Shown here: positions 19,043 to 28,005 of the stretch, piece after piece | Numbering within the stretch: the first letter of the stretch is position 1 | Layout: each line of letters starts with the position of its first letter | DNA from: Methanobacterium sp. | GTDB lineage: Archaea; Methanobacteriota; Methanobacteria; Methanobacteriales; Methanobacteriaceae | Length of the DNA: 64,000 bases | Assembly (NCBI GenBank): GCA_030017655.1 | Contig: JASEIM010000009.1 | Coordinates: forward strand, 18,202-82,201 | Direction: 5' to 3' | Program-made: the position numbers and the translations under genes | The notes under the pieces: model-generated | Databases searched by the model: none | What the model saw: the letters and a program-made list of their open reading frames with translations, nothing else | What the model was told of the DNA's origin: nothing

Positions 19043-20302
19043 ATGTCAATGACAATGGCAGAGAAAATACTTGCAAAAGCTTCAGGTAAAAAAGAAGCTG
19101 AGGCTGGTGAGATAGTTATGGCAAACATAGATGTGGCTATGACTCATGATTTAACTGGACCTCTGTCTGTAGAGTCTTTTGAGAAAATAGGAGTTCCAGA
19201 AGTCTGGGATCCGGAGAAAATTGTGATCGTTTTTGACCATCAGGTACCTGCAGATTCGCTTGATGCGGCCCAAAATCACAAAATAATGAGAAAATTCGTT
19301 AAAGACCAAAAAATAACCAATTTTTACGACGTTAGAGAAGGAGTATGCCATCAGGTTCTTCCAGAAAAAGGACATGTAGTTCCTGGAGAAGTTATAGTTG
19401 GAACAGACTCTCATACATGTACTCATGGAGCATTAGGTGCATTTTCAACAGGTATAGGTTCAACAGACATGTCTATGGTATTTGCAACAGGAAAATTATG
19501 GTTTAAAATACCTGAAACTATTAAATTCAATATTGAAGGCACATTGGGAAATCATGTCTACGCAAAAGACGTTGTACTTAATATAATAGGTCAAATTGGT
19601 GCTGACGGTGCAACATACAAAGCATGTGAATTTGGAGGGGAAACCACCAAAAATTTATCTGTATCTGATAGGATGGTGCTTTGTAATATGGCCATAGAAA
19701 TGGGTGGTAAAACAGGACTTGTTGAACCAGATCAAAAAACCCTTAACTACGTTAATGCAAGATCAAACAAATCTTATGAAGTATTTAAGGGAGATGAAGA
19801 TGCTGCATCCCTTGAAATTATGGATATTGATGTTAATGATCTCGAACCCCAGATTGCATGTCCTCATAATGTTGATAATGTTCATGGAATTTCGGAAGTT
19901 GAAGGAACACCGATTGACCAGGTTTTCCTTGGATCATGTACAAATGGCCGAATTCAAGATCTAAGAGATGCTGCAAAGATTCTTAAAGGAAATAAAGTTT
20001 CAGACAGCATAAGAATGCTTGTAATACCCGCTTCACGTGAAGTTTATACTAAAGCACTAAATGAAGGGTTAATGAACATATTTGTAGATTCAGGAGCTCT
20101 TGTTTGTAACCCATGTTGTGGGCCGTGCCTTGGAGGACATGTGGGCCTCATAGGGCCGGGAGAAGTCAGTCTTTCCACTTCAAACAGGAATTTTAAAGGA
20201 AGGCAGGGAAGTCCGGAAGGAGAAGTTTATTTAAGCTCAGCAGCAGTTGCAGCAGCATCTGCAATTACAGGTAAAATTGAAGATCCTAGAAATCTAAAAT
20301 AA
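19043..20302 (+). CDS. leuC: 3-isopropylmalate dehydratase large subunit (LeuC type)
   Basis: The aconitase-family large subunit isomerises 2- to 3-isopropylmalate in leucine biosynthesis; methanogens also have a paralogous homoaconitase for coenzyme B synthesis. Its 419 residues are the usual length of the archaeal two-subunit form. The [4Fe-4S] ligands are visible in GSCTNGRIQDLRDA and CNPCCGPCLGGHVG, and substrate and cofactor residues lie in GTDSHTCTHGALGAFSTGIG. The excellent ribosome-binding site marks the first ATG. leuD follows after 11 bases and leuB after that. The leucine rather than homocitrate role rests on the YLV-type loop of the small subunit next door. Confidence 0.9.
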   Translation: MSMTMAEKILAKASGKKEAEAGEIVMANIDVAMTHDLTGPLSVESFEKIGVPEVWDPEKIVIVFDHQVPADSLDAAQNHKIMRKFVKDQKITNFYDVREGVCHQVLPEKGHVVPGEVIVGTDSHTCTHGALGAFSTGIGSTDMSMVFATGKLWFKIPETIKFNIEGTLGNHVYAKDVVLNIIGQIGADGATYKACEFGGETTKNLSVSDRMVLCNMAIEMGGKTGLVEPDQKTLNYVNARSNKSYEVFKGDEDAASLEIMDIDVNDLEPQIACPHNVDNVHGISEVEGTPIDQVFLGSCTNGRIQDLRDAAKILKGNKVSDSIRMLVIPASREVYTKALNEGLMNIFVDSGALVCNPCCGPCLGGHVGLIGPGEVSLSTSNRNFKGRQGSPEGEVYLSSAAVAAASAITGKIEDPRNLK

Positions 20303-20313
20303 GTGGTGTTATT

Positions 20314-20811
20314 ATGAAAGGAAAAGTATGGAAATTTGGCAATGACATTGATACTGACCTTATTCTCCCTGGAAGATATCTGGTTTTAAGAGATCCTGAA
20401 GACCTTGCAGAGCATGTTATGGAGGGAGCAGACCCTGAATTTTCAAAAAAAGTTAAATCTGGCGATATAATCGTTGGAGGCACTAATTTTGGCTGTGGTT
20501 CATCAAGAGAACATGCCCCAATCGCAATTAAGGGTGCGGGTATTTCTGTAGTGGTTGCAGAGTCATTTGCAAGAATATTTTATAGAAATGCAATAAATAT
20601 AGGCCTTCCACTTATAGAAGTTAAAGATATCTCCAAAGATGTTTCTGAAGGAGATGAAATAGAAATTAATATGGAAGAAGGTATTTTAAAGAATCTTAAT
20701 ACAGGTAAAGAGTTTAAAATAAAAGGATTACCCGAATTCATGCTTGAAATATTGAATGAGGGTGGATTAATTCCGTATCTAAAGGATAAAGTGGATGAAA
20801 TTAAACAATAA
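20314..20811 (+). CDS. leuD: 3-isopropylmalate dehydratase small subunit (LeuD type)
   Basis: The swivelling small subunit pairs with LeuC. In its 165 residues the specificity loop reads GRYLVLRDPEDLAEHV. Published comparisons in methanogens associate a YLV-type loop with isopropylmalate isomerase and YLRT with homoaconitase, so I assign leucine synthesis by that rule. The catalytic segment GGTNFGCGSSREHAPIAIK and RIFYRNAINIGLPLIE are conserved. The gene begins 11 bases after leuC behind GGTG and is clearly coexpressed. Some promiscuity with homologous substrates cannot be excluded. Confidence 0.88.
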   Translation: MKGKVWKFGNDIDTDLILPGRYLVLRDPEDLAEHVMEGADPEFSKKVKSGDIIVGGTNFGCGSSREHAPIAIKGAGISVVVAESFARIFYRNAINIGLPLIEVKDISKDVSEGDEIEINMEEGILKNLNTGKEFKIKGLPEFMLEILNEGGLIPYLKDKVDEIKQ

Positions 20812-20878
20812 AATTAAAGAAATTAATTAGATTATTAAAATATATAATGAATAAATTTATAGGAATACAGGTGTTTTT

Positions 20879-21868
20879 ATGTATAAGATAGCCGTAATAC
20901 CTGGCGATGGTATTGGAAAGGAAGTCATGGAAGCAGCATTACATGTTTTAGATGCGCTTGACGTTGAATTTGATTACACATTTGCAGATGCAGGAGATGA
21001 ATACGAAGCAGCATCTGGAGTTGCATTACCTCAGGAAACAATTGATATAGTTAAAAATTCGCGGGCATGCTTATTTGGGGCTGCAGGAGAATCAGCAGCG
21101 GATGTCATCGTTAAATTAAGACAGGAATTGGATCTTTATGTTAATTTAAGGCCAGTAAAATCATATCCGGGCACTAAAAGTATTTATGATGATTTAGATT
21201 TTGTAATCGTAAGGGAAAATACTGAAGGTCTCTACATTGGTATTGAAGAAGAGACAGAAGATGGAGCAACAGCTTTAAGGGTCATAACCAGAAAAGCATC
21301 TGAGAGAATCTGTAAATTTGCCTTTGATTACGCTAAAAAAACAGGCAGAAACAAAGTTACAGCAGTTCACAAAGCAAACGTCCTTAAAAAGACTGACGGT
21401 CTTTTCAGAGACACTTTTTATAAAATAGCTGAAGATTATGGTGATATTGAAACTGATGATCGTTATGTGGATGCTACAGCAATGTTTTTCATTACAAATC
21501 CTCACATGTTCGATGTAATAGTAACCACCAATCTATTTGGTGATATTCTTTCAGATGAAGGTGCAGGACTTGTCGGTGGATTAGGTTTAATTCCTTCTGC
21601 AAATATTGGAGAAAATCATGGTTTATTTGAACCAGTACATGGATCTGCACCACGTCATGCGGGCAAGGGCACAGCAAACCCTTCTGCAATGATATTATCT
21701 GCAGTATTAATGCTTGATTACATTGAAGAGCATGAAGCCGCCCGTTCTGTTGAAAATGCGTTAATAAAAGTATTAAGCGAAGGTAAAGTCGTAACTCAGG
21801 ACCTGGGTGGAAATGCTTCCACAATGGAAATGGCTCGTGAAGTACGAAACAAAATAGAAGGTAAATAA
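20879..21868 (+). CDS. leuB: 3-isopropylmalate dehydrogenase (LeuB type)
   Basis: An NAD-dependent beta-hydroxyacid oxidative decarboxylase of 329 residues, third in the leucine cluster. Motifs: IPGDGIGKEVMEAALHVLDA at the start, LRPVKSYPGTKS, VIVRENTEGLYIG, KANVLKKTDGLFRD with the catalytic Lys, and TTNLFGDILSDEGAGLVGGL, followed by EPVHGSAPRHAGKGTANPSA. The enzyme family also contains homoisocitrate dehydrogenase (AksF), which cannot be excluded on motifs alone; position after leuCD favours LeuB. It lies 67 bases after leuD. Confidence 0.87.
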   Translation: MYKIAVIPGDGIGKEVMEAALHVLDALDVEFDYTFADAGDEYEAASGVALPQETIDIVKNSRACLFGAAGESAADVIVKLRQELDLYVNLRPVKSYPGTKSIYDDLDFVIVRENTEGLYIGIEEETEDGATALRVITRKASERICKFAFDYAKKTGRNKVTAVHKANVLKKTDGLFRDTFYKIAEDYGDIETDDRYVDATAMFFITNPHMFDVIVTTNLFGDILSDEGAGLVGGLGLIPSANIGENHGLFEPVHGSAPRHAGKGTANPSAMILSAVLMLDYIEEHEAARSVENALIKVLSEGKVVTQDLGGNASTMEMAREVRNKIEGK

Positions 21869-21920
21869 TTAATAATTTAATTTCCAGATAAAATCTATCG
21901 TTGATTATGGTTGGTTCTTT

Positions 21921-23129
21921 ATGAAAAACATTAAAAATAGTAAGATAAGAGCAGATATTCCTTTACTCAACGAAATTATTTATCTGGATGCTGCAAGTAC
22001 CACTCCTACTCCGGAACCTGTGATAAATGCTATGCTTGATTATTATCATAATTTCAATGCAAATACAGGAAGAGGAGCATATAAAGCAGCGGTTAAATCA
22101 ACAACAAAGTTTGAAGATGCAAGGGATAAAATAGCGAATTTCATAAATTCTGCTAGAAATGAAGTGATATTCACCAAGAACACCACTGAAGCAATTAGCC
22201 TTGTAGCTAATGGTTTAGACTTTAAAAAGGGTGATTCAATAATTGTTCCAAATATAGAGCATCATTCAAACTTTATACCATGGCTTGAATTGAAAAAGAG
22301 GGGAATTAATTTAAAAATCATAAAAGCCAATAATTTTGGAGTAATAGATGCGGCAGATGTTGAAAAAGCTGTAGATAAGAATACAAAGCTAATCACCACC
22401 ACACATATTTCTAATTCTATTGGTTCATGCCAGCCAATATATGAAATAGGTGATATTGCAGAAAGGAATGATATTTTATACTTGATTGACGCTGCCCAAT
22501 CTGCAGGACACATGAGACTAGATGTTAAAGAAACAAAAGCAGATTTTATTGCATTCCCTGGCCATAAAGGATTTTTAGGGCCTGTTGGAACAGGTTTTTT
22601 ATACTGTAAAAATGAAATTGCCGAACATCTTAAACCATTGAATCTGGGCGGTGGAACAGTATCGGATGTTACAGAAGACGATTACACTCTTGAACCGATC
22701 CCTGCAAGATTTGAAGGAGGAACTCAGAATATTGCAGGTATTATTGGTCTTGGAGCGGCTGTGGGTTATGTTAAAAGTATTGGAATTGAAAATATTGAAA
22801 AATACAGCATAGAACTCACAAAATATATGTATGAAAGAATAAATGATATAGACAGCACCATATGTTATGGAGATCCAGAAAATATCCATGGTATTGTTGC
22901 TTTTAATATTAAAGGCATGAATTCGCATGATGTTGCAAAAATACTTGATGAAATCAAAAATATTTGTGTTAGAAGTGGATACCATTGCGCAATTCCCGCA
23001 ATAAAGCATTTAGGTGCGGATGCTTTAGGAGGAACTGTTAGAGCATCAGTTCATTGTTATAATAACAAAGAAGAAATAGATATTTTTGCAGAAACTGTTA
23101 ATGAAATAGCAAAATTTGCTGGAGTTTAA
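21921..23129 (+). CDS. Cysteine desulfurase, SufS-like (class V aminotransferase)
   Basis: This PLP enzyme takes sulfur from cysteine for iron-sulfur clusters or thio-cofactors. It has 402 residues with LDAASTTPTPEPVINAML at the start, IEHHSNFIPWLELKKR, DAAQSAGHMRLDVK, and the PLP lysine in FPGHKGFLGPVGTGF. The C-terminal VRSGYHCAIPAIKHLG contains the catalytic Cys in the SufS/type II context, and GGTVRASVHCYNN closes the active site. It follows leuB by 52 bases on the same strand. Many methanogens lack or rarely use such enzymes, so a specialised sulfur role is possible. Confidence 0.88.
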   Translation: MKNIKNSKIRADIPLLNEIIYLDAASTTPTPEPVINAMLDYYHNFNANTGRGAYKAAVKSTTKFEDARDKIANFINSARNEVIFTKNTTEAISLVANGLDFKKGDSIIVPNIEHHSNFIPWLELKKRGINLKIIKANNFGVIDAADVEKAVDKNTKLITTTHISNSIGSCQPIYEIGDIAERNDILYLIDAAQSAGHMRLDVKETKADFIAFPGHKGFLGPVGTGFLYCKNEIAEHLKPLNLGGGTVSDVTEDDYTLEPIPARFEGGTQNIAGIIGLGAAVGYVKSIGIENIEKYSIELTKYMYERINDIDSTICYGDPENIHGIVAFNIKGMNSHDVAKILDEIKNICVRSGYHCAIPAIKHLGADALGGTVRASVHCYNNKEEIDIFAETVNEIAKFAGV

Positions 23130-23148
23130 AATGTTTGCATTTTTTAAC

Positions 23149-23263
23149 CTAAAATCAAAGATTTTAGAGGTTGAAGGAGGCAAATATGTTTCCTAAACAG
23201 CAAAAATATTGAAACTATTGAAAATCGAAGATTTTCGAGTCCCAAAAATTCTATGAATTTTTG
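23149..23263. repeat. Hairpin-mosaic block 3' of the cysteine desulfurase gene
   Basis: Three perfect hairpins stand in a row: CTAAAATC/GATTTTAG with loop AAA (23149-23167), AAAATC/GATTTT with loop GAA (23221-23235), and CAAAAATTC/GAATTTTTG with loop TAT (23243-23263). The middle one contains the exact 15-mer AAAATCGAAGATTTT also found at 29425 and 37673. The block separates the desulfurase stop from the ribosome-binding site of the following 28-residue peptide. Confidence 0.7.
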
Positions 23264-23288
23264 AGGAATATTTCTGGAGGTCAATTAT

Positions 23289-23375
23289 ATGGAAAAGGCA
23301 CAGCTTATAGCCCTTTTTATAATCTTTCTCATGATTGGGAGTGCAGTAGCGGCTGCTATACTATATGTTTTATAG
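23289..23375 (+). CDS. 28-residue single-helix membrane peptide
   Basis: ATG 23289-23291 stands behind CTGGAGGTCAATT, a strong ribosome-binding site at correct spacing. The 28-codon frame encodes MEKAQLIALFIIFLMIGSAV followed by AAAILYVL, a single hydrophobic helix with an acidic N-terminus. This is too short for ordinary gene callers, but the site and the composition argue for a real membrane microprotein. It lies between the cysteine desulfurase and ribH. No family is recognised; a regulatory or accessory membrane peptide is possible. Confidence 0.6.
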   Translation: MEKAQLIALFIIFLMIGSAVAAAILYVL

Positions 23376-23485
23376 ATTTAATTTTTATCAATAATCATAT
23401 ATGTAGGATAAAATAAATTTATTTAAGGTAAATTTTATCTTCTTAGTATTAAAGATGAATTTTAGGTCATTATGGAGGTTAGAAA

Positions 23486-23896
23486 ATGGTAAAAGTCAGA
23501 TTAGGAGCAGTAGTAGCGGAATTCAATTATGATATTACTCATATGATGCTTGAACTTGCTAAAGAGCATGCAAAATTTCTAGATTCTGAGGTAACAAAAG
23601 TTATAGCCGTACCTGGCGTTTTTGATATGCCTCTTGCAATCAAAAAGCTTTTAGAAGATGATGAGATAGACGCTGTTATTACGCTTGGGGCAGTTATTGA
23701 AGGTGCCACATCACATGACGAGATTGTTGTACAGCACGCTTCACGTAAAATAGCTGATCTAGCACTTGAATACGATAAACCAGTTGCTTTAGGAATTTCA
23801 GGCCCTGGAATGACACGTTTAGAAGCTCATCAACGTGTAGAATATGGAAAACGTGCCGTTGAAGCTGCTGTTAAGATGTGTGAGCGGTTAAAATAG
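23486..23896 (+). CDS. ribH: 6,7-dimethyl-8-ribityllumazine synthase
   Basis: The enzyme condenses the ribitylamino-pyrimidine with dihydroxybutanone phosphate, the penultimate step to riboflavin, needed for FAD, FMN and F420. The 136 residues match the short archaeal family. Visible motifs are AVVAEFNYDITHMMLELAKE, VPGVFDMPLAIKKLL, and LGAVIEGATSHDEIVVQHAS, in which the His is catalytic. The start follows ATGGAGGTTAGAAA. It stands alone between intergenic stretches on the plus strand. Confidence 0.95.
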   Translation: MVKVRLGAVVAEFNYDITHMMLELAKEHAKFLDSEVTKVIAVPGVFDMPLAIKKLLEDDEIDAVITLGAVIEGATSHDEIVVQHASRKIADLALEYDKPVALGISGPGMTRLEAHQRVEYGKRAVEAAVKMCERLK

Positions 23897-24020
23897 CCTT
23901 TTTTCATTTTTTTAATATTTCATTAACTTTATTTTATATAATCAGTATTCATGAATATAAAAATTATTTACAATAAATTTCAATAATTTGATAAATTGGG
24001 TATTAAACTCAATCATGTAG

Positions 24021-24962
24021 ATGGTAATTATGGAAATATTAACTCCAAAAGATCTTAAAGATAAATTTAAAGACCCATGGATAGCTCCTTATAAAAAGGT
24101 CCTCACAATGGTTGATAAAGACCTTGTGGAAATTGTGGAGTACCACCCCTGTGTTGGCGGATCAGAATGGATGGTTTACCAGTATGAAAGGTCGAGCAAC
24201 ATTGTAAAAAGCGCGAAAAGAGATGGAAACAAGCATACGTACCTTGCAGAAGTCGGAAAAAGTGATTTAAATCTTAAAGCAAGTTTTTCCGCTGCAGGAA
24301 TTGAGGAAGTTTCAGTTGAGGGTGATGAAGTCAAAGTTATTCATGCCGGACTCGCCGGTGCCGGAGTAGGGGCAGCAATGTGTCGCGGAATGGCTGAAGG
24401 AGTTAAAAGGGTTGAACTTTATGATATAGGGGGCGGATCTAAGGTTGGAAGAGCCGCAGTTGTGACTCCAAAACTTGAAAAGATTGTAATAGGTATTGAT
24501 GATACTGATACCAAAGAAGAAGGAGCAACATGGACATTAGCCAATAATATAGGTATAGAACTCAGTAAAATGGGATTTGAATACATAGATCATGTTATTG
24601 TGCAACTTTACCCCCATAATCCTAATAAAACTCAAAACTGCGTATCTATTGCATTGGTATTTGCTATTAAACCAGGGGATCGTGAAAAAATTATAGAAGA
24701 AGCGCGTAAGCTGCTTAAAAAGCATACATTGTCTGGTAAAACAGCAATGGCAATTCTCGATGGAATTAATATTCCAGAAAAACTTAGAGAATATGCTGAA
24801 GTCGCTAAAAAATCTATGATTACCCTTGAAGAAGCAGAAAAAGTTGCAAAAGAAATGAATATTCAACTTGTAGAAGTTACAGGGGCGGAAGGAAAGATTG
24901 GAGCACTTGCAGCACTTGGGCTCTATAATGACATAAGGGAAGCTGTGAAGGTTTATTATTAG
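24021..24962 (+). CDS. Methanogenesis marker protein 11 (TiaS-like)
   Basis: About 313 residues, matching methanogenesis marker 11, a protein restricted to methanogens and their relatives whose reaction is not established. The middle contains VIGIDDTDTKEEGATWTLAN, the GIDDTD motif shared with the tRNA-Ile agmatidine synthase TiaS, followed by NPNKTQNCVSIALVFAIKPG. The N-terminal half has VEYHPCVGGSEWMVYQYER and the Gly/Ala-rich AGLAGAGVGAAMCRGMAEG. ATG 24021 and ATG 24030 are both possible starts. It is on the plus strand after ribH, and the family name is recalled from the motifs, not searched. Confidence 0.78.
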   Translation: MVIMEILTPKDLKDKFKDPWIAPYKKVLTMVDKDLVEIVEYHPCVGGSEWMVYQYERSSNIVKSAKRDGNKHTYLAEVGKSDLNLKASFSAAGIEEVSVEGDEVKVIHAGLAGAGVGAAMCRGMAEGVKRVELYDIGGGSKVGRAAVVTPKLEKIVIGIDDTDTKEEGATWTLANNIGIELSKMGFEYIDHVIVQLYPHNPNKTQNCVSIALVFAIKPGDREKIIEEARKLLKKHTLSGKTAMAILDGINIPEKLREYAEVAKKSMITLEEAEKVAKEMNIQLVEVTGAEGKIGALAALGLYNDIREAVKVYY

Positions 24963-24971
24963 AATAAGTAA

Positions 24972-26705
24972 TTAATTATTTTTAAAGATTAGATTTAAAA
25001 ATCTACCTTCAGTAGAGTCTGCAAATGCAACGTTTGAATTAGCTACATCTCCAATTTCAATTTTAATTGTGTGTTTACCCCAATATGCATAATATGTGTT
25101 TTTAGTGCTTTTTGAGTTGTAATAAATCGTTTTTTCCTTAACATTATTAATATAGATTTCATATGATCCGTTTCTTAGTTTTCCTGTAGTTGTTGACACT
25201 AGCTGATTATCCATGTATATATTTACAATGTTGCCTTTTATATTGCCTGTTTTTATAAAGATTCCTTCTTTCACCTGGAAATTAGTTATATTTGAATTTA
25301 TGCTCAGAGATTTTTCTGCATAAACATCTTTAAAGATATTTCTTAAATTACTATCTCTGATTATATCTCCAATATTTAGATCAAAGTTTGCCCTGACTTC
25401 AGCAGGCATTCTCAACAGGTTATCTTCTCCGGGCATGGTTTGGGTTAAATTGTATCTTTTATCCTTTATGTAAATTACATCACCATAGCCTAACTCAAGG
25501 GAGTTCATAGCCTCTATCGGAACTCTTAAAGTTGAATTTTCATTTTCTAGAGCACCATCTACGGTATAGGGGCCCCTTACATCAATAGTTCTGATTTTTG
25601 CAGGATCAATCCATATTACCAGGTTACTTGAGGCGGGTTCTATAGATATTTTACCTTCTTCTACATGTACAGCCCCTAAAAGTGTAGCCAGCATGGCTAT
25701 TAATATTAATGCAGACACAATGATGGGAAAATGCATATATAAAAACGATTTTATTGATGTGGATTTTTTATCCGGCCTTAAAATTATATTAAATGATCGT
25801 TTAATAAGTTTAATGATATAATAAAGAGCTATAATGAGTCCAACAATTAAAAGTGTTGCTCCGGCAACTGTTGGAACCATTTTAATGAAAAATACTGAAA
25901 AAACACCAAGTGAAGAAAGTGAGAGGCCAAGAATGCTCATTCTTATATATTTACCGAGGGTATCCATCATGGATACTCTGCCATATTCCATGGCTCTGTC
26001 CACAATTGTTCTAACAACCTCATTGGCAGTGGCATTTAATTCTTTAAGTGTTGACATAGAATGTTCAATTTCACCAATGTCAACTTCTTTTATTTTCATC
26101 CCCCTGACATCTGCATCAAGCACAATTCCAACGTCAACACCGTAATCTTTTTCAAATTTAATATTATTTAAGAAGCTCCTTTTTGCGGCAAATTGTCCGC
26201 TTAAAGGTTGTTCAAACTTTAATTCAGGGAAAAAGAAGTTTAAAAGAGGTTTTGCAGTTAATTCTGTTACTCTTCCGGCTTTTCTTTTAAATTTAGTTTT
26301 TGTAACATCGGCTTTTCCATTTAATATAGGCATTATAATATTTTCAACCTGTTTAGAGGTTAAATTTTGTAAATCAGCATCAATAAAGGCAACTATATCT
26401 CCGGTTGATTTTTTAAATCCTGTATTTAAAGCTGCACCTTTTCCTTTATTTTTCAGGTGTTTTACGACAGTAGCTCCAGCTCTTTCTGCAGCTTCACTGG
26501 TTCCATCAGATGATCCATCATCAACCACAATTATCTCGTCAACATAATTCAGGCTTTTCGCTGCTTTAACTACATTTTCTACTGTTTTTGCTTCATTATA
26601 TGCAGGAATTACAATTGAAACCGTCATTTTTGGCTCTGATTCTCTGTTTTTTATAGATGCCACTAAAAGGATGAAAAATAGAATAACCCAGGACAAAACG
26701 TACAC
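24972..26705 (-). CDS. Membrane-anchored family 2 glycosyltransferase
   Basis: The protein has 577 residues. After an N-terminal membrane helix comes a GT2 domain (VSIVIPAYNEAKTVENVV, VVDDGSSDGTSEAAERAG, KGAALNTGFKKSTGD, FIDADLQNLT), like dolichol-phosphate sugar synthases. Two hydrophobic hairpins follow near residues 265-310 and 328-350, then a long beta-rich extracellular-looking C-terminal domain with Asn-rich strands. It probably transfers a sugar to a lipid carrier or surface polymer at the membrane. GTG 26703-26705 is the frame start, but TTG 26694-26696 has GAGGTG at better spacing. The large C-terminal domain is unusual for the family. Confidence 0.8.
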   Translation of the reverse strand: MYVLSWVILFFILLVASIKNRESEPKMTVSIVIPAYNEAKTVENVVKAAKSLNYVDEIIVVDDGSSDGTSEAAERAGATVVKHLKNKGKGAALNTGFKKSTGDIVAFIDADLQNLTSKQVENIIMPILNGKADVTKTKFKRKAGRVTELTAKPLLNFFFPELKFEQPLSGQFAAKRSFLNNIKFEKDYGVDVGIVLDADVRGMKIKEVDIGEIEHSMSTLKELNATANEVVRTIVDRAMEYGRVSMMDTLGKYIRMSILGLSLSSLGVFSVFFIKMVPTVAGATLLIVGLIIALYYIIKLIKRSFNIILRPDKKSTSIKSFLYMHFPIIVSALILIAMLATLLGAVHVEEGKISIEPASSNLVIWIDPAKIRTIDVRGPYTVDGALENENSTLRVPIEAMNSLELGYGDVIYIKDKRYNLTQTMPGEDNLLRMPAEVRANFDLNIGDIIRDSNLRNIFKDVYAEKSLSINSNITNFQVKEGIFIKTGNIKGNIVNIYMDNQLVSTTTGKLRNGSYEIYINNVKEKTIYYNSKSTKNTYYAYWGKHTIKIEIGDVANSNVAFADSTEGRFLNLIFKNN

Positions 26706-26821
26706 CTCAAATTTTCATATCAAGTTTTATAAATAATGTGAGTTAATATTGAAAATATCTTATGGAACTTATCATCTTTCTACATAATAAATTAATGCTA
26801 TAAATAGATTGTAGGTGTCAA

Positions 26822-27847
26822 ATGAAACCAAAAGTTATGATATTACTGGGGAGTGCGTCTGATTATGCTATAGCAGAGAAAGCTATAGACATTTTAGAAA
26901 CACTTAACATCCCATACGATGTTAAAGTAGCTTCAGCGCATAGAACACACGAGAAAGTGAAAAAAATAGTTATGAAGGCCACCGATGAAGGAATAGAAGT
27001 ATTTATAGGTATTGCAGGGCTTTCAGCCCATTTACCTGGAATGATAGCTGCAAATACTCATAAACCAGTGGTTGGGGTTCCTGTAAGTGTTAAATTAGGA
27101 GGACTAGATGCCCTTTATGCTTCAGCTCAGATGCCATTTGGAGCGCCTGTTGCAACAGTGGGAATTGACCGTGGGGAAAATGGAGCTATACTTGCAGCAC
27201 AGATTATTGGAATCCACGATGAAGATGTAAGAAAAAGGGTTTCTTCAATGAGAGATTCATTCTTTGAAAAGATAGCTGTAGATGAAAGGAACCTTCTTGA
27301 AGCTATAACCGGGGACTATTATTCTCCTCTGCTTGATATTCCAGAAGAAGAGCTTAAAAATGAAGACTTATTCAGTGAACCCTCATCTGATGAAATAGAA
27401 GATTTAGATATAGCGATAATTGCAGGAAGTTATTCAGATATAAAATTTGCAAAGAAAGCAACTAACTTTCTTGATAAAATGAATGTAAATTATGATTTCA
27501 GCGTTATATCTCCTATAAGGTATCCAAAAAGATTTGAGGAATATTTAAAGAAGGTTAAAAACGCCAAAATTTTTATAGCCATCACTGGAATGTCTGCTCA
27601 TGTTACAGGAGCCATTGTAGCATACACCGAAAAGCCAGTTATAGGAGTCCCATGTTCAATTAGATTAGATGGAACTGATGCTCTCTTATCAATGGTTAAT
27701 ATGCCTCCAGGAGTTCCTGTTGGAACTGTAGGTATAGATAATGGAGGTAACGCAGCCATACTCGCTGGCGAAATGCTTGGAATTATGAATAAGGATATCG
27801 AAAGAGATATTAGAAGATTTAAAGGGAATATCGAGTGTAATCAGTAG
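26822..27847 (+). CDS. purE: N5-carboxyaminoimidazole ribonucleotide mutase, tandem PurE
   Basis: PurE forms CAIR in purine biosynthesis. The 341 residues contain two PurE domains in tandem. The first, at residues 1-160, has all hallmarks: MILLGSASDYAIAEKA, VASAHRTHEKV with the catalytic His, AGLSAHLPGMIAANTHKPV, and GGLDALYASAQMPFG. The second, at about 190-335, keeps the fold (GSYSDIKFAKKA, GMSAHVTGAIVAYTEKPV) but reads VISPIRYPKRF where SAHRT should be, so its active site looks lost. Such duplicated forms are known in Methanobacteriales. The UbiD gene follows after a short ORF, though purine and prenyl pathways are unrelated. Confidence 0.92.
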   Translation: MKPKVMILLGSASDYAIAEKAIDILETLNIPYDVKVASAHRTHEKVKKIVMKATDEGIEVFIGIAGLSAHLPGMIAANTHKPVVGVPVSVKLGGLDALYASAQMPFGAPVATVGIDRGENGAILAAQIIGIHDEDVRKRVSSMRDSFFEKIAVDERNLLEAITGDYYSPLLDIPEEELKNEDLFSEPSSDEIEDLDIAIIAGSYSDIKFAKKATNFLDKMNVNYDFSVISPIRYPKRFEEYLKKVKNAKIFIAITGMSAHVTGAIVAYTEKPVIGVPCSIRLDGTDALLSMVNMPPGVPVGTVGIDNGGNAAILAGEMLGIMNKDIERDIRRFKGNIECNQ

Positions 27848-27858
27848 GTAATGGATAA

Positions 27859-27990
27859 ATGAAAGAAGAAAAAAATATATCTGAGGAAGTCTGCAAAATG
27901 GGCTCTTGTGGTTGCCCTGTAAATTATATATGGCTTGGGATTGCATTTATTTTCTTTACAATTGCCCTTGCAATGATTTTTGGTAATTAA
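27859..27990 (+). CDS. 43-residue Cys-motif membrane protein
   Basis: ATG 27859 begins a 43-codon frame reading MKEEKNISEEVCKMGSCGCP, then VNYIWLGIAFIFFTIALAMI and FGN. It has an acidic N-terminus, a CKMGSCGCP cysteine cluster and a single transmembrane helix. It follows purE by 11 bases and ends one base before the first possible ubiD start codon, so it sits inside an operon-like run. AGGTAATGG precedes it. The cluster could bind a metal or form a disulfide. No family is recognised. Confidence 0.65.
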   Translation: MKEEKNISEEVCKMGSCGCPVNYIWLGIAFIFFTIALAMIFGN

Positions 27991-28005
27991 TTGGCTGGTG
28001 AAAGT

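Noticed and set aside
23486..24962. A single riboflavin/F420 operon formed by ribH and the marker 11 gene
   Set aside because: The genes are separated by more than 120 AT-rich bases with a possible promoter, and the marker protein has no known link to flavins.
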